This document shows, in pieces, positions 16,568 to 25,108 of a DNA stretch of 64,000 bases. Under the pieces are notes generated by a model. The model ran no database searches. It was not told the DNA's origin and saw nothing but the letters and a program-made list of their open reading frames with translations. Source of the stretch: JBFELU01 sp041572755 (GTDB lineage Bacteria > Actinomycetota > Acidimicrobiia > Spongiisociales > UBA11373); contig JBFFRY010000002.1 of NCBI GenBank assembly GCA_041572755.1, positions 62,001-126,000 of the forward strand, given 5' to 3'. A program made the position numbers and the translations under genes. Position 1 is the stretch's first letter. Each line of letters begins with the position of its first letter.

Positions 16568-17492
16568 GACTCGCGATCTCCACAAGACGTTCGGGCATGG
16601 GCACCAAGCCGTACCGGCGGTGCGGGGCGTCGATCTCACCATCGACCGCGGCGAGACCCTGGGCCTCGTCGGCGAGTCGGGGTGCGGCAAGACCACTCTC
16701 GGTCGGGTCGTGGTGGGCCTCCAGGAGGCCACCAGCGGCGAGATCCTCTTCGAGGGTGAGCCGCTCGACGGGCGGCTGTCGCAGACCGAATACCGGCGGC
16801 GGGTGCAGATGGTCTTCCAGCATCCGGCACAGTCGCTCAACCGGCGCATGAAGATCGTCACCACGCTGTCCGAGCCGCTTCGGTTGCTCAAGGTGGCCGG
16901 CGCCGAAGAGGTGGATGCCCGCATCAACGAAGCGTTGCAGCTCGTCGGTCTCGGGCCGATCTATCGCTCCCGGCGCCCCCGTCAACTGTCGGGGGGCCAG
17001 CAGCAGCGGGTGGCGATCGCCAGGGCCCTCATGCCCAACCCGGATCTGGTGGTGCTCGACGAGCCGACTTCGAGCCTCGACCAATCGGTGCGCGGCCGCA
17101 TCATCGCCCTCCTCCGCTCCATTCAGCAGGAGCGTGACGTGGCCTACCTCTTCATCAGCCACGACCTGAGCACGGTGCGGCGGATCGCCGATCGGGTGGC
17201 AGTCATGTATTTGGGCCGGATCGTCGAGTTGGCTCCCACCGAAGAGATCTTCGAGGATCCTCAGCACCCCTATACCAAGGCCCTGCTCTCGGCGGTTCCC
17301 ACCATGGACCTCGATCAACGGGCCGAGCGGATCATCCTCGAGGGCGAGACCCCCAGTCCGACGGATCTCCCGACAGGATGCTCGTTCCAGGACCGCTGTT
17401 CCCTGGTCCACGACCGCTGCCGCGTGGAGCAGCCCCTGCTCGAAGGTCTTCCCGACGGGCGCCATGTCGAGTGCTTTGCGGTGACCTCGTAG
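16554..17492 (+). CDS. Peptide ABC transporter ATPase, DppF type
   Basis: 312-residue partner ATPase forming a heterodimer with the preceding gene product. Walker A 'GESGCGKTTLGR', signature 'LSGGQQQRVAIARAL', Walker B 'LVVLDEPTSSLDQS', switch His 'FISHDLS', and C-terminal Cys-rich tail 'GCSFQDRCSLVHDRCRVEQP'. Start is TTG at 16554 after GAGGAGGAG, inside the end of the previous gene. Last gene of the importer operon, followed by a GC-rich hairpin. Confidence 0.94.
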   Translation: MALLETRDLHKTFGHGHQAVPAVRGVDLTIDRGETLGLVGESGCGKTTLGRVVVGLQEATSGEILFEGEPLDGRLSQTEYRRRVQMVFQHPAQSLNRRMKIVTTLSEPLRLLKVAGAEEVDARINEALQLVGLGPIYRSRRPRQLSGGQQQRVAIARALMPNPDLVVLDEPTSSLDQSVRGRIIALLRSIQQERDVAYLFISHDLSTVRRIADRVAVMYLGRIVELAPTEEIFEDPQHPYTKALLSAVPTMDLDQRAERIILEGETPSPTDLPTGCSFQDRCSLVHDRCRVEQPLLEGLPDGRHVECFAVTS

Positions 17493-17524
17493 GCCCGGGT
17501 GTGGCGGTGCCCGCCGGCCCGGGC
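17493..17524. terminator. Terminator-like hairpin after the peptide importer
   Basis: Outer stem GCCCGGG/CCCGGGC and inner stem GGCGG/CCGCC immediately after the dppF-type stop codon, in the gap between two convergent genes. No U-tract, as is common in high-GC actinobacteria. Confidence 0.6.
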
Positions 17525-17570
17525 TCATGAGCTCGGTGGTCGGGTCGCTCGCCGTTGCTCGATCGAGGAT

Positions 17571-18767
17571 TCACCCTGCCGGTTGGCCCGACCCGTCGAG
17601 GGGCACCGCCCGCCGCAGGATCTGTATCTCCAGCCCGTCTCGCTGCGGCACGATGTTGGCCGTTCGCGTGGAAATGGAGAGATTCAGCACGTAATCCGGA
17701 GTCGCCCCGGCGAAGTCGACTTCGCCCACCCGGGTCCGGGTGAAGTTGGTCACCACGAGGCCCGGGGCGAACAGGCGGGCGAACGCCTCGGGCCCTCCCG
17801 TGCGGCGGAGACGCTCATAGCACTCGAGGAGGCTCGCCACGGTTCCGGGATCGATGGTGCGCACCCCGCGGTGGACCACCCAGGCGAGCTCGATCGGCGA
17901 CGCGGCGGCGAACTCGTCCGAGCCCATCTCCATCACCGCGTCGCGAAGCACGCTCCCGAAGTAGTCGGGATCGATCTCGGGGAGGTGGCGCCGGTAGTCG
18001 ACGGGGCAGCGAAGGGTATGAACGTGGGGTTCCCGTCGGGGAGCGTAGGGGCTGAACGCTCGCCAGGCCCGGGCAGTGAGCATGTCGTTGAGTGTCAATC
18101 CCTGCGGGTGGGCCTCGGCCCGCACCGCGGCGACCTCCTCACCGGAGAGTATGAGCCGGTCTCTCATCACGGCTCCGGCCGGGGGGTACTTCGCCTGCCG
18201 GTACAGGTATCCGGTGGCTCGCTCGACGTACCTTTCGCCGAGCGGGGGTTCGTTCCCGGCGGGTTCGACCCGGAGCGCATCCCGATCGAAGGTGGGAATG
18301 GGATAGGTGTGGCCGGAGTATGCCCGGGCCCAGGCGTCGACGAAGGCGAACAGGCTTCGACCGTCTCCGGCCGCATGGGCCACGCTGACCCCGAGACACG
18401 TCGAGTGCTCGGTCTGGTTGATCCGGATCCTGGCGAGGGGGCCACCGGCGCCCCGGGCCGCCTCATCGATGCGCTCGAAGCCGGGCTCGGTGGCGCCCGG
18501 ATCGAGGGGGTCTTCGTCGTCGACGACTCGGACCGGGATCGAGTCGCGGCGGTGTGGTGGGACTCGAATCACCGCTTCGTTGTCGGCGTCCAGTTCGAGG
18601 CGGCCCCGAAGCACCCAGTAGTCCTCCAGGACCACATCGAGGGCGGAACGGAGACGCGCCGGATCCAGCCGATCCTCGAACCTGAGGAGGAACTGGATCG
18701 GGGGGATCTGCTTGAACGCGAAGTTGTAGTCCGGCGCCGCCAGACGAACCACGGTGTCTCTGGGCAT
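17571..18767 (-). CDS. BAHD/condensation-like acyltransferase
   Basis: About 398 residues if started at ATG 18767 (a longer in-frame version to 18944 would add an Arg-rich, non-conserved leader). It shows the HxxxDG catalytic motif in 'SVAHAAGDGRSLFAFVDAWA' and, near the C terminus, 'VGEVDFAGATPDYVLN' at the place of the DFGWG structural motif of BAHD (transferase family) acyltransferases. These enzymes move an acyl group from CoA to an alcohol or amine; condensation domains and wax-ester synthases share the fold. BAHD proteins are mainly known from plants and fungi. Divergent from the Liv-type importer operon and convergent with the peptide importer. Substrate unknown; no carrier-protein or NRPS genes lie nearby. 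Confidence 0.65.
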   Translation of the reverse strand: MPRDTVVRLAAPDYNFAFKQIPPIQFLLRFEDRLDPARLRSALDVVLEDYWVLRGRLELDADNEAVIRVPPHRRDSIPVRVVDDEDPLDPGATEPGFERIDEAARGAGGPLARIRINQTEHSTCLGVSVAHAAGDGRSLFAFVDAWARAYSGHTYPIPTFDRDALRVEPAGNEPPLGERYVERATGYLYRQAKYPPAGAVMRDRLILSGEEVAAVRAEAHPQGLTLNDMLTARAWRAFSPYAPRREPHVHTLRCPVDYRRHLPEIDPDYFGSVLRDAVMEMGSDEFAAASPIELAWVVHRGVRTIDPGTVASLLECYERLRRTGGPEAFARLFAPGLVVTNFTRTRVGEVDFAGATPDYVLNLSISTRTANIVPQRDGLEIQILRRAVPLDGSGQPAG

Positions 18768-18906
18768 CGGCTTTCGTTTGGGGAAGGTCCGCGCCAGGCT
18801 ATCGAATCGGGGCCGGCTTTCCGACGATGCGCCGCCGGAGGCCTCGTCGATCGGCGCCTCGGGGCTGTGTCGACGGTGATCCCTGCGCCGACGATCACTC
18901 TGCGAA

Positions 18907-18912
18907 TACAAT
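18907..18912 (+). promoter_or_regulatory. Probable -10 box of the Liv-type importer operon
   Basis: TACAAT lies 49 bases before the ATG of the binding-protein gene, in the spacer shared with the divergent acyltransferase. Followed by a GAGAGAGAGAG ribosome binding region. Confidence 0.45.
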
Positions 18913-18961
18913 GCCCCCACACTGAGAGGTTTGCAGCGGACCAATCCGAGAGAGAGAGAGC

Positions 18962-20170
18962 ATGAAGAGGTTGATAGCGCTGGTGATCGTGGCGGCGATG
19001 CTCGTGGCAGGGTGCGGCTCCGACTCCGACGAAGCAGTCGCGGAAGCGGACTGCACCGTTCGTCTGGGTGCGGCGATCAGTGAGACCGGGAACTTCGCCC
19101 GTGAAGGCCAGTGGAACCAACGCGGCTACGACATCTGGCTCGATTGGGTCAACAGCGAAGGCGGCGGGATCCAGGTCGGAGACGAGACCTGCAACGCCGA
19201 GATCATCTACTACGACGATGAGAGCGACCCCGATACGTCGGCGCGGCTCTACGAGAAGTTGATCGTGGAAGATGAGGTCGACTTCCTGCTCGGGCCCTAC
19301 TCGAGCGGCATCACCATGGGGACGAGCGCCATCGCCGAGCGGTACGGCGTGATCATGGTCGAGGCCCATGGGGCCTCCGAGGTGCTGTTCACGCGAGGCT
19401 TCTCGAACCTCTTCGCGGTGCTGACGCCCGCCTCGTACTACACCGAGTCCGCCTTGAAAGCGCTCGCCGAAGCCGGCGCCGAGACGGTCGTGATCGCCAA
19501 CCGCGACGAGACCTTCTCGACTGCTGCGGCCGACGGCGCGGTCCAGTGGACCGAGGACTACGGCATGGAGGTCCTGGCCCGCGAGACCTATCCACCCGAC
19601 TCGGACTTGACCGCCATCATGACCAAGTTCCGGGACCTCGACCCGGACGTGTTCGTCGGTGCCGGGCACTTCAACGACTCGATTCTCTTCGTCCGGACGG
19701 CCCAGGAGCTGGGGTTCACCCCCGACGCCATGATGCTCACGGTCGGGCCGGACAGCCCCGAGTTCGTCGAGGAGCTCGGAGAGGACGCCAACTTCATCTT
19801 CGGCGATTCGCAGTGGGACCGGAGCATGGCCTACGAGGACGAGTTCTTCGGAACCGCCGCCGACTTCGGCCAGCTCTACTTCGACCTGTACGGCGAGTGG
19901 CCCCCCTATCAGGTGGCCAGCTCGACCGCGGCGGCGCTGGCTCTCCACTTGGCGATCGAGGACGCCGGTTCGCTGGAGATGGATGCAGTCCGGGAGGCTC
20001 TGCAGAACCTGGACGTCGACACGTTCTACGGTCCGATCAACTTCGACGACACGGGCAAGAACACCGCCAAGCCGATGGTGACGATCCAGGTCCTCGACGG
20101 TGTTGCCACGGTGGTGGCGCCCACCGACGTGGCGGCAGCCGACCTGGTCTACCCGATGCCCGGCGGTTGA
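18962..20170 (+). CDS. Branched-chain amino acid-type ABC transporter substrate-binding lipoprotein
   Basis: 402-residue periplasmic-binding-protein-like lipoprotein of the Leu/Ile/Val family (Peripla_BP_6). Signal with lipobox 'MLVAGCG' (Cys about residue 19), then 'VRLGAAISETGNFAREGQWNQ', 'EIIYYDDESDPDTSARLYEKLI', 'DFLLGPYSSGITMGTSAIAERYGV' and the hinge/second lobe 'DPDVFVGAGHFNDSILFVRTAQELGF'. Receptors in this family bind branched-chain amino acids, amides, urea or aromatic acids, so the ligand is open. The GAGAGAGAGAG site precedes ATG 18962. First gene of a six-gene operon; a 109-bp spacer with a stem over the stop codon separates it from the permeases. Confidence 0.92.
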   Translation: MKRLIALVIVAAMLVAGCGSDSDEAVAEADCTVRLGAAISETGNFAREGQWNQRGYDIWLDWVNSEGGGIQVGDETCNAEIIYYDDESDPDTSARLYEKLIVEDEVDFLLGPYSSGITMGTSAIAERYGVIMVEAHGASEVLFTRGFSNLFAVLTPASYYTESALKALAEAGAETVVIANRDETFSTAAADGAVQWTEDYGMEVLARETYPPDSDLTAIMTKFRDLDPDVFVGAGHFNDSILFVRTAQELGFTPDAMMLTVGPDSPEFVEELGEDANFIFGDSQWDRSMAYEDEFFGTAADFGQLYFDLYGEWPPYQVASSTAAALALHLAIEDAGSLEMDAVREALQNLDVDTFYGPINFDDTGKNTAKPMVTIQVLDGVATVVAPTDVAAADLVYPMPGG

Positions 20171-20177
20171 TCGCCGG
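20160..20177 (+). terminator. Hairpin spanning the binding-protein stop codon
   Basis: CCGGCG / CGCCGG stem with loop GTTGAT that includes the TGA stop at 20168-20170. Like the hairpin in the peptide operon, it sits between binding protein and permease genes and may favour accumulation of the binding-protein message. Confidence 0.4.
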
Positions 20178-20279
20178 ACCGAGAAGCGACGACCGTGCGG
20201 GTCGTGATCACCCCTTGGGGCGTTTCACGGCCCGCCCGGCCGGCGCGTTGAGGTCGGGTTTCCCCCCGAGCGGAGTCAA

Positions 20280-21164
20280 TTGAGCGAGTTCCTTCAGGCC
20301 CTGGTGAACCTCGTCATGCTGGGGGGGTTCTACGCCCTGATGGTCATGGGCTTCTCGCTCATCTGGGGTGTCCTCGGAGTGATCAACCTCGCCCACGGCG
20401 AGCTCGTCCTCACCGGCGCCTACCTGACCTGGGTGATCAATCGATACCTGGGCTGGGAGCCCCTGGTGGCCCTCATCGTGGTGGTTCCGGTGATGTTCCT
20501 CTTGGGGTACCTGTTGCAGCGGGTGCTCATCAACCGGATCATCGACCGCCATCACCTCGTGTCCCTGCTGGTGACGTACGGGTTGGCGATCGTGATCGCC
20601 AACGTACTCAAGTTGGCTTTCACCGGCACACCGCGCAGCCTCACGACGGCGCTGGGCGGCTTCTGGAGGCTGGGGGATGTGACGATCCCGGTGGTGAAGT
20701 CCTACGACCTCGTCATCGCTCTGGTCATGATGGCGTCGCTGTCGCTGCTGCTGCGGCGAACCCGGCTCGGCAAGAGTGTGCGGGCTGCGGCGCAGAACCG
20801 ACAGGCCGCCCGCATGGTCGGCGTCGACATTGCAGCCGTCTTCGCAGTGACGTTCGGCATCGGGGTCGCCCTCACGGGGGCGGCCGGGACCCTCTTCGGC
20901 CTCACCCAGCCCATCGCCCCCTTTGTCGGGCTCCCGCTCACGCTGCGCGCCTTTGCGATCACGACGATGGCGGGCTTGGGGAACATCCGCGGCGCTCTCC
21001 TCGGAAGCCTCGCCCTGGCCGCCTTCGAGGTCTTCATCGGCACCTACGTCCCGCGGGTCGGGACCAACCTCGGCCTGGTTGCCACCTTCGTGGTGCTGGT
21101 GACGGTCCTGGCGCTGCGACCACAGGGGCTCTTTGGGGGTCTCGCCCCGGTGGAGGAACCGTGA
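20280..21164 (+). CDS. livH: Liv-type ABC transporter permease (LivH)
   Basis: 294-residue polytopic membrane protein. Characteristic 'GGFYALMVMGFSLIWGVLGVINLAHGELVLTGAY' at the N terminus, 'LLVTYGLAIVIANVLK', the ATPase-contact loop 'VRAAAQNRQAARMVGVDIAAVFAVTFGIG' and 'LTGAAGTLFGL'. Start is TTG at 20280. Works with LivM to form the pore of the importer. Its stop overlaps the GTG start of livM. Confidence 0.93.
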   Translation: MSEFLQALVNLVMLGGFYALMVMGFSLIWGVLGVINLAHGELVLTGAYLTWVINRYLGWEPLVALIVVVPVMFLLGYLLQRVLINRIIDRHHLVSLLVTYGLAIVIANVLKLAFTGTPRSLTTALGGFWRLGDVTIPVVKSYDLVIALVMMASLSLLLRRTRLGKSVRAAAQNRQAARMVGVDIAAVFAVTFGIGVALTGAAGTLFGLTQPIAPFVGLPLTLRAFAITTMAGLGNIRGALLGSLALAAFEVFIGTYVPRVGTNLGLVATFVVLVTVLALRPQGLFGGLAPVEEP

Positions 21165-22168
21165 ATCCCCTGAGGCTCACCGGCGAGACGCCGTGGGTGC
21201 GAACCGGCCGGCGCTGGGGCCTCCCCATCCTGATCACCTTGCTGGCGGCCCTGCCGCTGGCCACGCTGGGGGGTGGGGGCGGCGGTTGGATCAACAACTC
21301 GACCCTGTTCGCGCTGACTCAGATGCTCATGCTTGTCACCTTGGCGAGCAACTGGAACTTCATCAGCGGGCTCACCGGTTACATCGACTTTGGGCACACC
21401 GCCTTCTTCGGACTGGGGGCCTACTCCACCGGCATCCTGATGACGAAAGCGGGTTGGCCGTTCTTCCCCACACTCGCCGTCGGTGCGCTCACCGCCGCGG
21501 TGGCCGCGATCATGATTGGTCGCGTCACGATGCACCTCAAGGGCCCCTACTTCTCCATCGCCATGCTGGGGACCTTCGCCGCACTGCGTGAGATCGTGCG
21601 CGTGGCCCGTCCCCTCACCGGCGGAGGTCCGGGGCTCTCCCTCCCCCCCTACCTGAACCGGCCCCTCTTCTACTACTTGGCGCTCACCCAGGCGGTGCTC
21701 GTCGTCGCGCTGTATCGGTGGGTCAAGGGCACCGAGTTCGGATCGATGATGCTGGGGATTCGCGAGAGCGAGCGCGGCGCCGAGATGCGGGGCATCAACA
21801 CTCTGCTCGTCAAGCTGACGGCGTTCACGGTGGCCGCCGTCTCGACGGGTCTGGTTGGTGGGATGTGGGCGTACCAGAACACTTTCATCGATCCGGACAT
21901 CGTCTTCTTGGACAGGCGAACGATCGAGATGGCTCTGGCCAGCGTCCTGGGCGGACTGGGAACGATCGTGGGGCCGGTCATCGGGGGCGGACTCCTGTAC
22001 TGGATGCGCGACATCCTGTGGGCCAGCTTCCTTCGCTGGCACCTGATGATCGAGGGAGCCATCCTGATCATCGTGGTTCTCGCCATGCCGAACGGCATCA
22101 TGAGCTTCGTGGGGAACCGTCCCGACATCGATGTGCGGCGCCTGTGGACTCGCCGAGGGGGCGCCTAA
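21161..22168 (+). CDS. livM: Liv-type ABC transporter permease (LivM)
   Basis: 335-residue second permease with the family's 'LASNWNFISGLTGYIDFGHTAFFGLGAYSTGIL' and the cytoplasmic loop 'LGIRESERGAEMRGINTLLVKLTAFTVAAV'. Membrane segments cover most of the protein. GTG start at 21161 overlaps livH; its TAA stop overlaps the ATG of the next gene (TAATG). Confidence 0.93.
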   Translation: MNPLRLTGETPWVRTGRRWGLPILITLLAALPLATLGGGGGGWINNSTLFALTQMLMLVTLASNWNFISGLTGYIDFGHTAFFGLGAYSTGILMTKAGWPFFPTLAVGALTAAVAAIMIGRVTMHLKGPYFSIAMLGTFAALREIVRVARPLTGGGPGLSLPPYLNRPLFYYLALTQAVLVVALYRWVKGTEFGSMMLGIRESERGAEMRGINTLLVKLTAFTVAAVSTGLVGGMWAYQNTFIDPDIVFLDRRTIEMALASVLGGLGTIVGPVIGGGLLYWMRDILWASFLRWHLMIEGAILIIVVLAMPNGIMSFVGNRPDIDVRRLWTRRGGA

Positions 22169-22962
22169 TGGGCCGCGGACCCATCCCGGCGGCCGCCGAA
22201 GGCCGACGGTCTCCGCTCCTCGAAGGTCGGGGCCTGGAGAAGTGGTACGGGGGGCTGGCCGCACTCAAGCAGGTCGACATCGCGGTCCACGCCGGGGAGA
22301 TGGTCGGTGTCGTCGGGCCGAACGGCAGCGGCAAGACCACCCTGTTCGACTGCCTGACCCGGATGGAAGCCGTCAGCGCGGGCCGGGTCCTCTTCAAAGG
22401 GAAGGACATCACCCACTCGAAGTCGTATCGGGTGGCCCGCATGGGGCTGTCACGCACCTTCCAGGGCATCCGGGTGTACCGCAAGCTCACGGTTCTCGAG
22501 AACATGTTGCTGAGCCGCGATTGGAGCGGGGAGCGCCTGCCCGACTGGTTTCGGTCGAGTGCTGCGGCCACCCGGGATCGAGCCGGCGATTTGCTCTCGT
22601 TCTTGACGCTGGACGGCCACCGGGGGGATCCCGCCGGATCACTGTCTTGGGGCCAGCAGCGCCTGCTGGAGATCGGGATGATGATGATGCCCGATCCCGA
22701 GGTCATGTTGCTCGACGAGGCCACTTCCGGCGTCACCCCTGCGTTGGTGGAGGTGATCAAGGAGCGGATCCTGAGGCTCAACGGCACGGAAGGGAAGACG
22801 ATTCTGATGATCGAGCACAACATCGATGTCGTCGCGGACCTGTGCGACCGGGTCGTGGTGCTCGACTACGGCGAGAGAATCGCCGAGGGTACGGCCGACG
22901 CCGTGTTCCAGAATCCGGCTGTGATCGAGGCCTACCTCGGCAAGCACGATCCGGACTCCTGA
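22168..22962 (+). CDS. livG: Liv-type ABC transporter ATPase (LivG)
   Basis: 264-residue ATPase. Walker A 'GPNGSGKTTLFDCLTRM', signature segment 'LSWGQQRLLEIGMMMM' (variant of LSGGQ, with Trp at the first Gly), Walker B 'EVMLLDEATSGVTP', switch His 'MIEHNID'. ATG 22168 overlaps the livM stop. The variation LSWGQ is seen in some LivG-like proteins, and the following Gly-Gln is kept, so activity is expected. Confidence 0.93.
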   Translation: MGRGPIPAAAEGRRSPLLEGRGLEKWYGGLAALKQVDIAVHAGEMVGVVGPNGSGKTTLFDCLTRMEAVSAGRVLFKGKDITHSKSYRVARMGLSRTFQGIRVYRKLTVLENMLLSRDWSGERLPDWFRSSAAATRDRAGDLLSFLTLDGHRGDPAGSLSWGQQRLLEIGMMMMPDPEVMLLDEATSGVTPALVEVIKERILRLNGTEGKTILMIEHNIDVVADLCDRVVVLDYGERIAEGTADAVFQNPAVIEAYLGKHDPDS

Positions 22963-22967
22963 TCAGC

Positions 22968-23708
22968 GTGACCGGAGAACCCCTCCTCGAGCTGGTCGGC
23001 GTGCATGCCGGATACGACGGTCAGGATGTCGTGAGGGGGTTGGATCTGAGGATCGACGAGGGCGAAGTGGTCTGCGTCATCGGCCCCAACGGTGCCGGGA
23101 AGTCCACTCTGTTCAGCGCCATCTACGGGTTCCTTCCGGTCCGGCAGGGTCTTGTCAGGTTCGGCGGCCGCGATATCACCGGGTCGACGCCGCGAGAGAT
23201 GCTCGAGATGAGCATCACCATCGTTCCGCAGCAGCGGAGCCTCTTCCCGCAGATGACCGTCGACGAGAACCTGGAGATGGGGATGTACATCGAGAGGGAT
23301 CAGCGGCGGGTGCGGGAGAGGAAGCGCTTCGTTCTCGATCTGTTCCCCGAGCTTGCCGACAAGGTGGATCAGGAGGCGCGCAAGATGAGCGGCGGGGAGC
23401 AGCGCATGCTCGAGATCGGCCGGGCCCTGATGTGGGAGCCCCGCTTGCTGCTGCTCGACGAGCCGTCGGCCGGACTGGCGCCGAAGATCTCGTCCCTGGT
23501 TCTCGGAACGGTGCTTCGGCTGAACGAAGAGTTGGGGCTCACGGTTCTCATGATCGAGCAGAATGTGCGCCAGGGCCTGCGAATCAGCGATCGCGGGTAC
23601 GTCTTGGAGTGGGGGAGGGTGAGTTACACGGGCACCGGGGTGGAGCTCTTGCACGATCCCGACGTGCAGCAAGCCTTCCTTGGTGGGTCGAGGTGGCGGG
23701 CGCAATGA
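22968..23708 (+). CDS. livF: Liv-type ABC transporter ATPase (LivF)
   Basis: 246-residue partner ATPase. 'GPNGAGKSTLFSAIYGFLPV' (Walker A), 'MSGGEQRMLEIGRALMW' (signature), 'LLLLDEPSAGLAP' (Walker B), 'MIEQNVRQGL' (Gln at the switch position, as is normal for LivF). Start is GTG at 22968, five bases after the livG stop; the end overlaps the CoA-binding gene in an ATGA pattern. Confidence 0.93.
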   Translation: MTGEPLLELVGVHAGYDGQDVVRGLDLRIDEGEVVCVIGPNGAGKSTLFSAIYGFLPVRQGLVRFGGRDITGSTPREMLEMSITIVPQQRSLFPQMTVDENLEMGMYIERDQRRVRERKRFVLDLFPELADKVDQEARKMSGGEQRMLEIGRALMWEPRLLLLDEPSAGLAPKISSLVLGTVLRLNEELGLTVLMIEQNVRQGLRISDRGYVLEWGRVSYTGTGVELLHDPDVQQAFLGGSRWRAQ

Positions 23709-25087
23709 CCGCCGGGGATGGCCGCCTCGACGCGCTGTTCACCCCGAGGACGGTGGCGGTGGTGGGGGCCAGTCGCGACGAACGCAAGAAGGGGAACCTC
23801 CTCGTTCGCAACCTCCGGGACCGCTTCCCGGGGGACGTCTATCCGGTTCATCCCAGTGAGGAGATCATCGAAGGTCTCGAGGCGTTTCGCTCGATCGAGG
23901 ATGTTCCGACCGCCGTCGATCTGCTGATCGCCCTCATCCCCGCCACCGGCCTGCTGGAACTGGTTCGGGACTGCCCCCCGGGCCGGGTGAAGGTGTTGCT
24001 CGCCATACCGAGCGGCTTCGGAGACGCCCCGCCCCGTGGCGAGGCGCTGGAGCGGGAGCTGGTCTCCACCGCCCGGAGCAAGGGCATGCGGGTCGTCGGG
24101 CCGAACACCTTGGGGGTGATGAACCCCGGGTTCGGACTGAACGCCTCGCTGGCACCGCCGCTCCCCGCCAGTACCGGCGGGTTCTCGTGTGTCACCCAGA
24201 GCGGCGGATTCGGCATGGCGATCTACATGTACGGAGTCGAGCATCAGTTCGACATCGCCAAGTTCTGCGATCTCGGCAACACCTCCGACCTCTCGATTGC
24301 AGAGGTGCTCGACTTCTACGGCTCCGACCCGGATACTGCGATCATCGGGGCGTTCCTGGAGGCGAACCCGGATCCGGTGGCATCGTCGATCGCCGAGGCC
24401 GCGGCACGTAAGCCGTTGATCCTGGCGCCGGTGGGCCGCACCGCGGCCGGCCGGCGGGCCACTTTGGCTCACTTGGGTCTCACGCCGGGCACGAACCCGG
24501 TGGTGCCGCCCCCCGACGGTCGCCCGATCGTGGCGCAGACCGGGCTGGAGATTCTCGAGATCTCCAAGGCGATGACATGGCAGCCGCTGCCCCGGGGGGC
24601 GCGGGTCGGCATCCTCACCGGCTCGGGCGGCATCGGAGCGGAGCTCGTCGATCTCTGCGTCGAGCAGGGACTGGAGGTCCCAGAGCTCTCGGAGGCTCTC
24701 CGGGAGCGGCTGCGGCCCCACCTTCCCTCCTATGCGAGCGTCAGGAACCCAGTCGATTTGACGCCGGCGTGGCCGGACTTCCCGGAGATGTATCCCCCCT
24801 TGATGGAGGCTCTCCTGGAGTCCGATGAGATCGATCTGCTGATCGTGACCGTCATCGACATGGCCACGGCCCTGCCGGAACTCATGGAGGCCGTTGTCGA
24901 GACCGTGCGGCGGCATGCGATCACCGATCGGCCCAAGCCGGTTTTCGCGTACTGGGTGGCCCCACCCGGATTCAGGCATCACCGCCAGATCCTGCAGGCC
25001 GCAGGGATCCCGTGTTACTCCTCGGCGCTGTCGCTCGCCCGGGTCTCCGCCGCGGTCGTGCAGGTGGGTCGTCAGGCGGCCGGTTGA
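23705..25087 (+). CDS. Acyl-CoA synthetase (NDP-forming) alpha-type subunit, no ATP-grasp domain
   Basis: 460 residues, related to the alpha subunit of ADP-forming acetyl-CoA synthetase and to succinyl-CoA ligase. Residues 10-135 form a CoA-binding Rossmann domain ('RTVAVVGASRDERKKGNLLVRNL', 'VVGPNTLGVMNP'), and 155-300 the ligase domain ('FSCVTQSGGFGMAIYMYG', 'DLGNTSDLSIAEVLDFY'). His256 in 'ATLAHLGL' lies where the phosphorylated His of the family sits (usually SHTG). A third domain continues to the end. The ATP-grasp beta part found in bacterial fused enzymes is absent, so a separate beta subunit would be needed for acyl-CoA plus ADP to acid plus ATP chemistry. It is the last gene of the Liv operon (ATGA overlap with livF), suggesting that the imported acid is activated by or made into a CoA ester. 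Confidence 0.82.
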   Translation: MTAGDGRLDALFTPRTVAVVGASRDERKKGNLLVRNLRDRFPGDVYPVHPSEEIIEGLEAFRSIEDVPTAVDLLIALIPATGLLELVRDCPPGRVKVLLAIPSGFGDAPPRGEALERELVSTARSKGMRVVGPNTLGVMNPGFGLNASLAPPLPASTGGFSCVTQSGGFGMAIYMYGVEHQFDIAKFCDLGNTSDLSIAEVLDFYGSDPDTAIIGAFLEANPDPVASSIAEAAARKPLILAPVGRTAAGRRATLAHLGLTPGTNPVVPPPDGRPIVAQTGLEILEISKAMTWQPLPRGARVGILTGSGGIGAELVDLCVEQGLEVPELSEALRERLRPHLPSYASVRNPVDLTPAWPDFPEMYPPLMEALLESDEIDLLIVTVIDMATALPELMEAVVETVRRHAITDRPKPVFAYWVAPPGFRHHRQILQAAGIPCYSSALSLARVSAAVVQVGRQAAG

Positions 25088-25092
25088 TCCTT

Positions 25093-25108
25093 CCGGCTGG
25101 TCAGCCGG
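25093..25108. terminator. Bidirectional hairpin between convergent genes
   Basis: CCGGCTG / CAGCCGG inverted repeat lying across the 13-bp gap between the stop at 25087 (plus) and the stop at 25101 (minus). Very short loop, so it may breathe to a 6-bp stem with loop GGTC. Confidence 0.45.
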
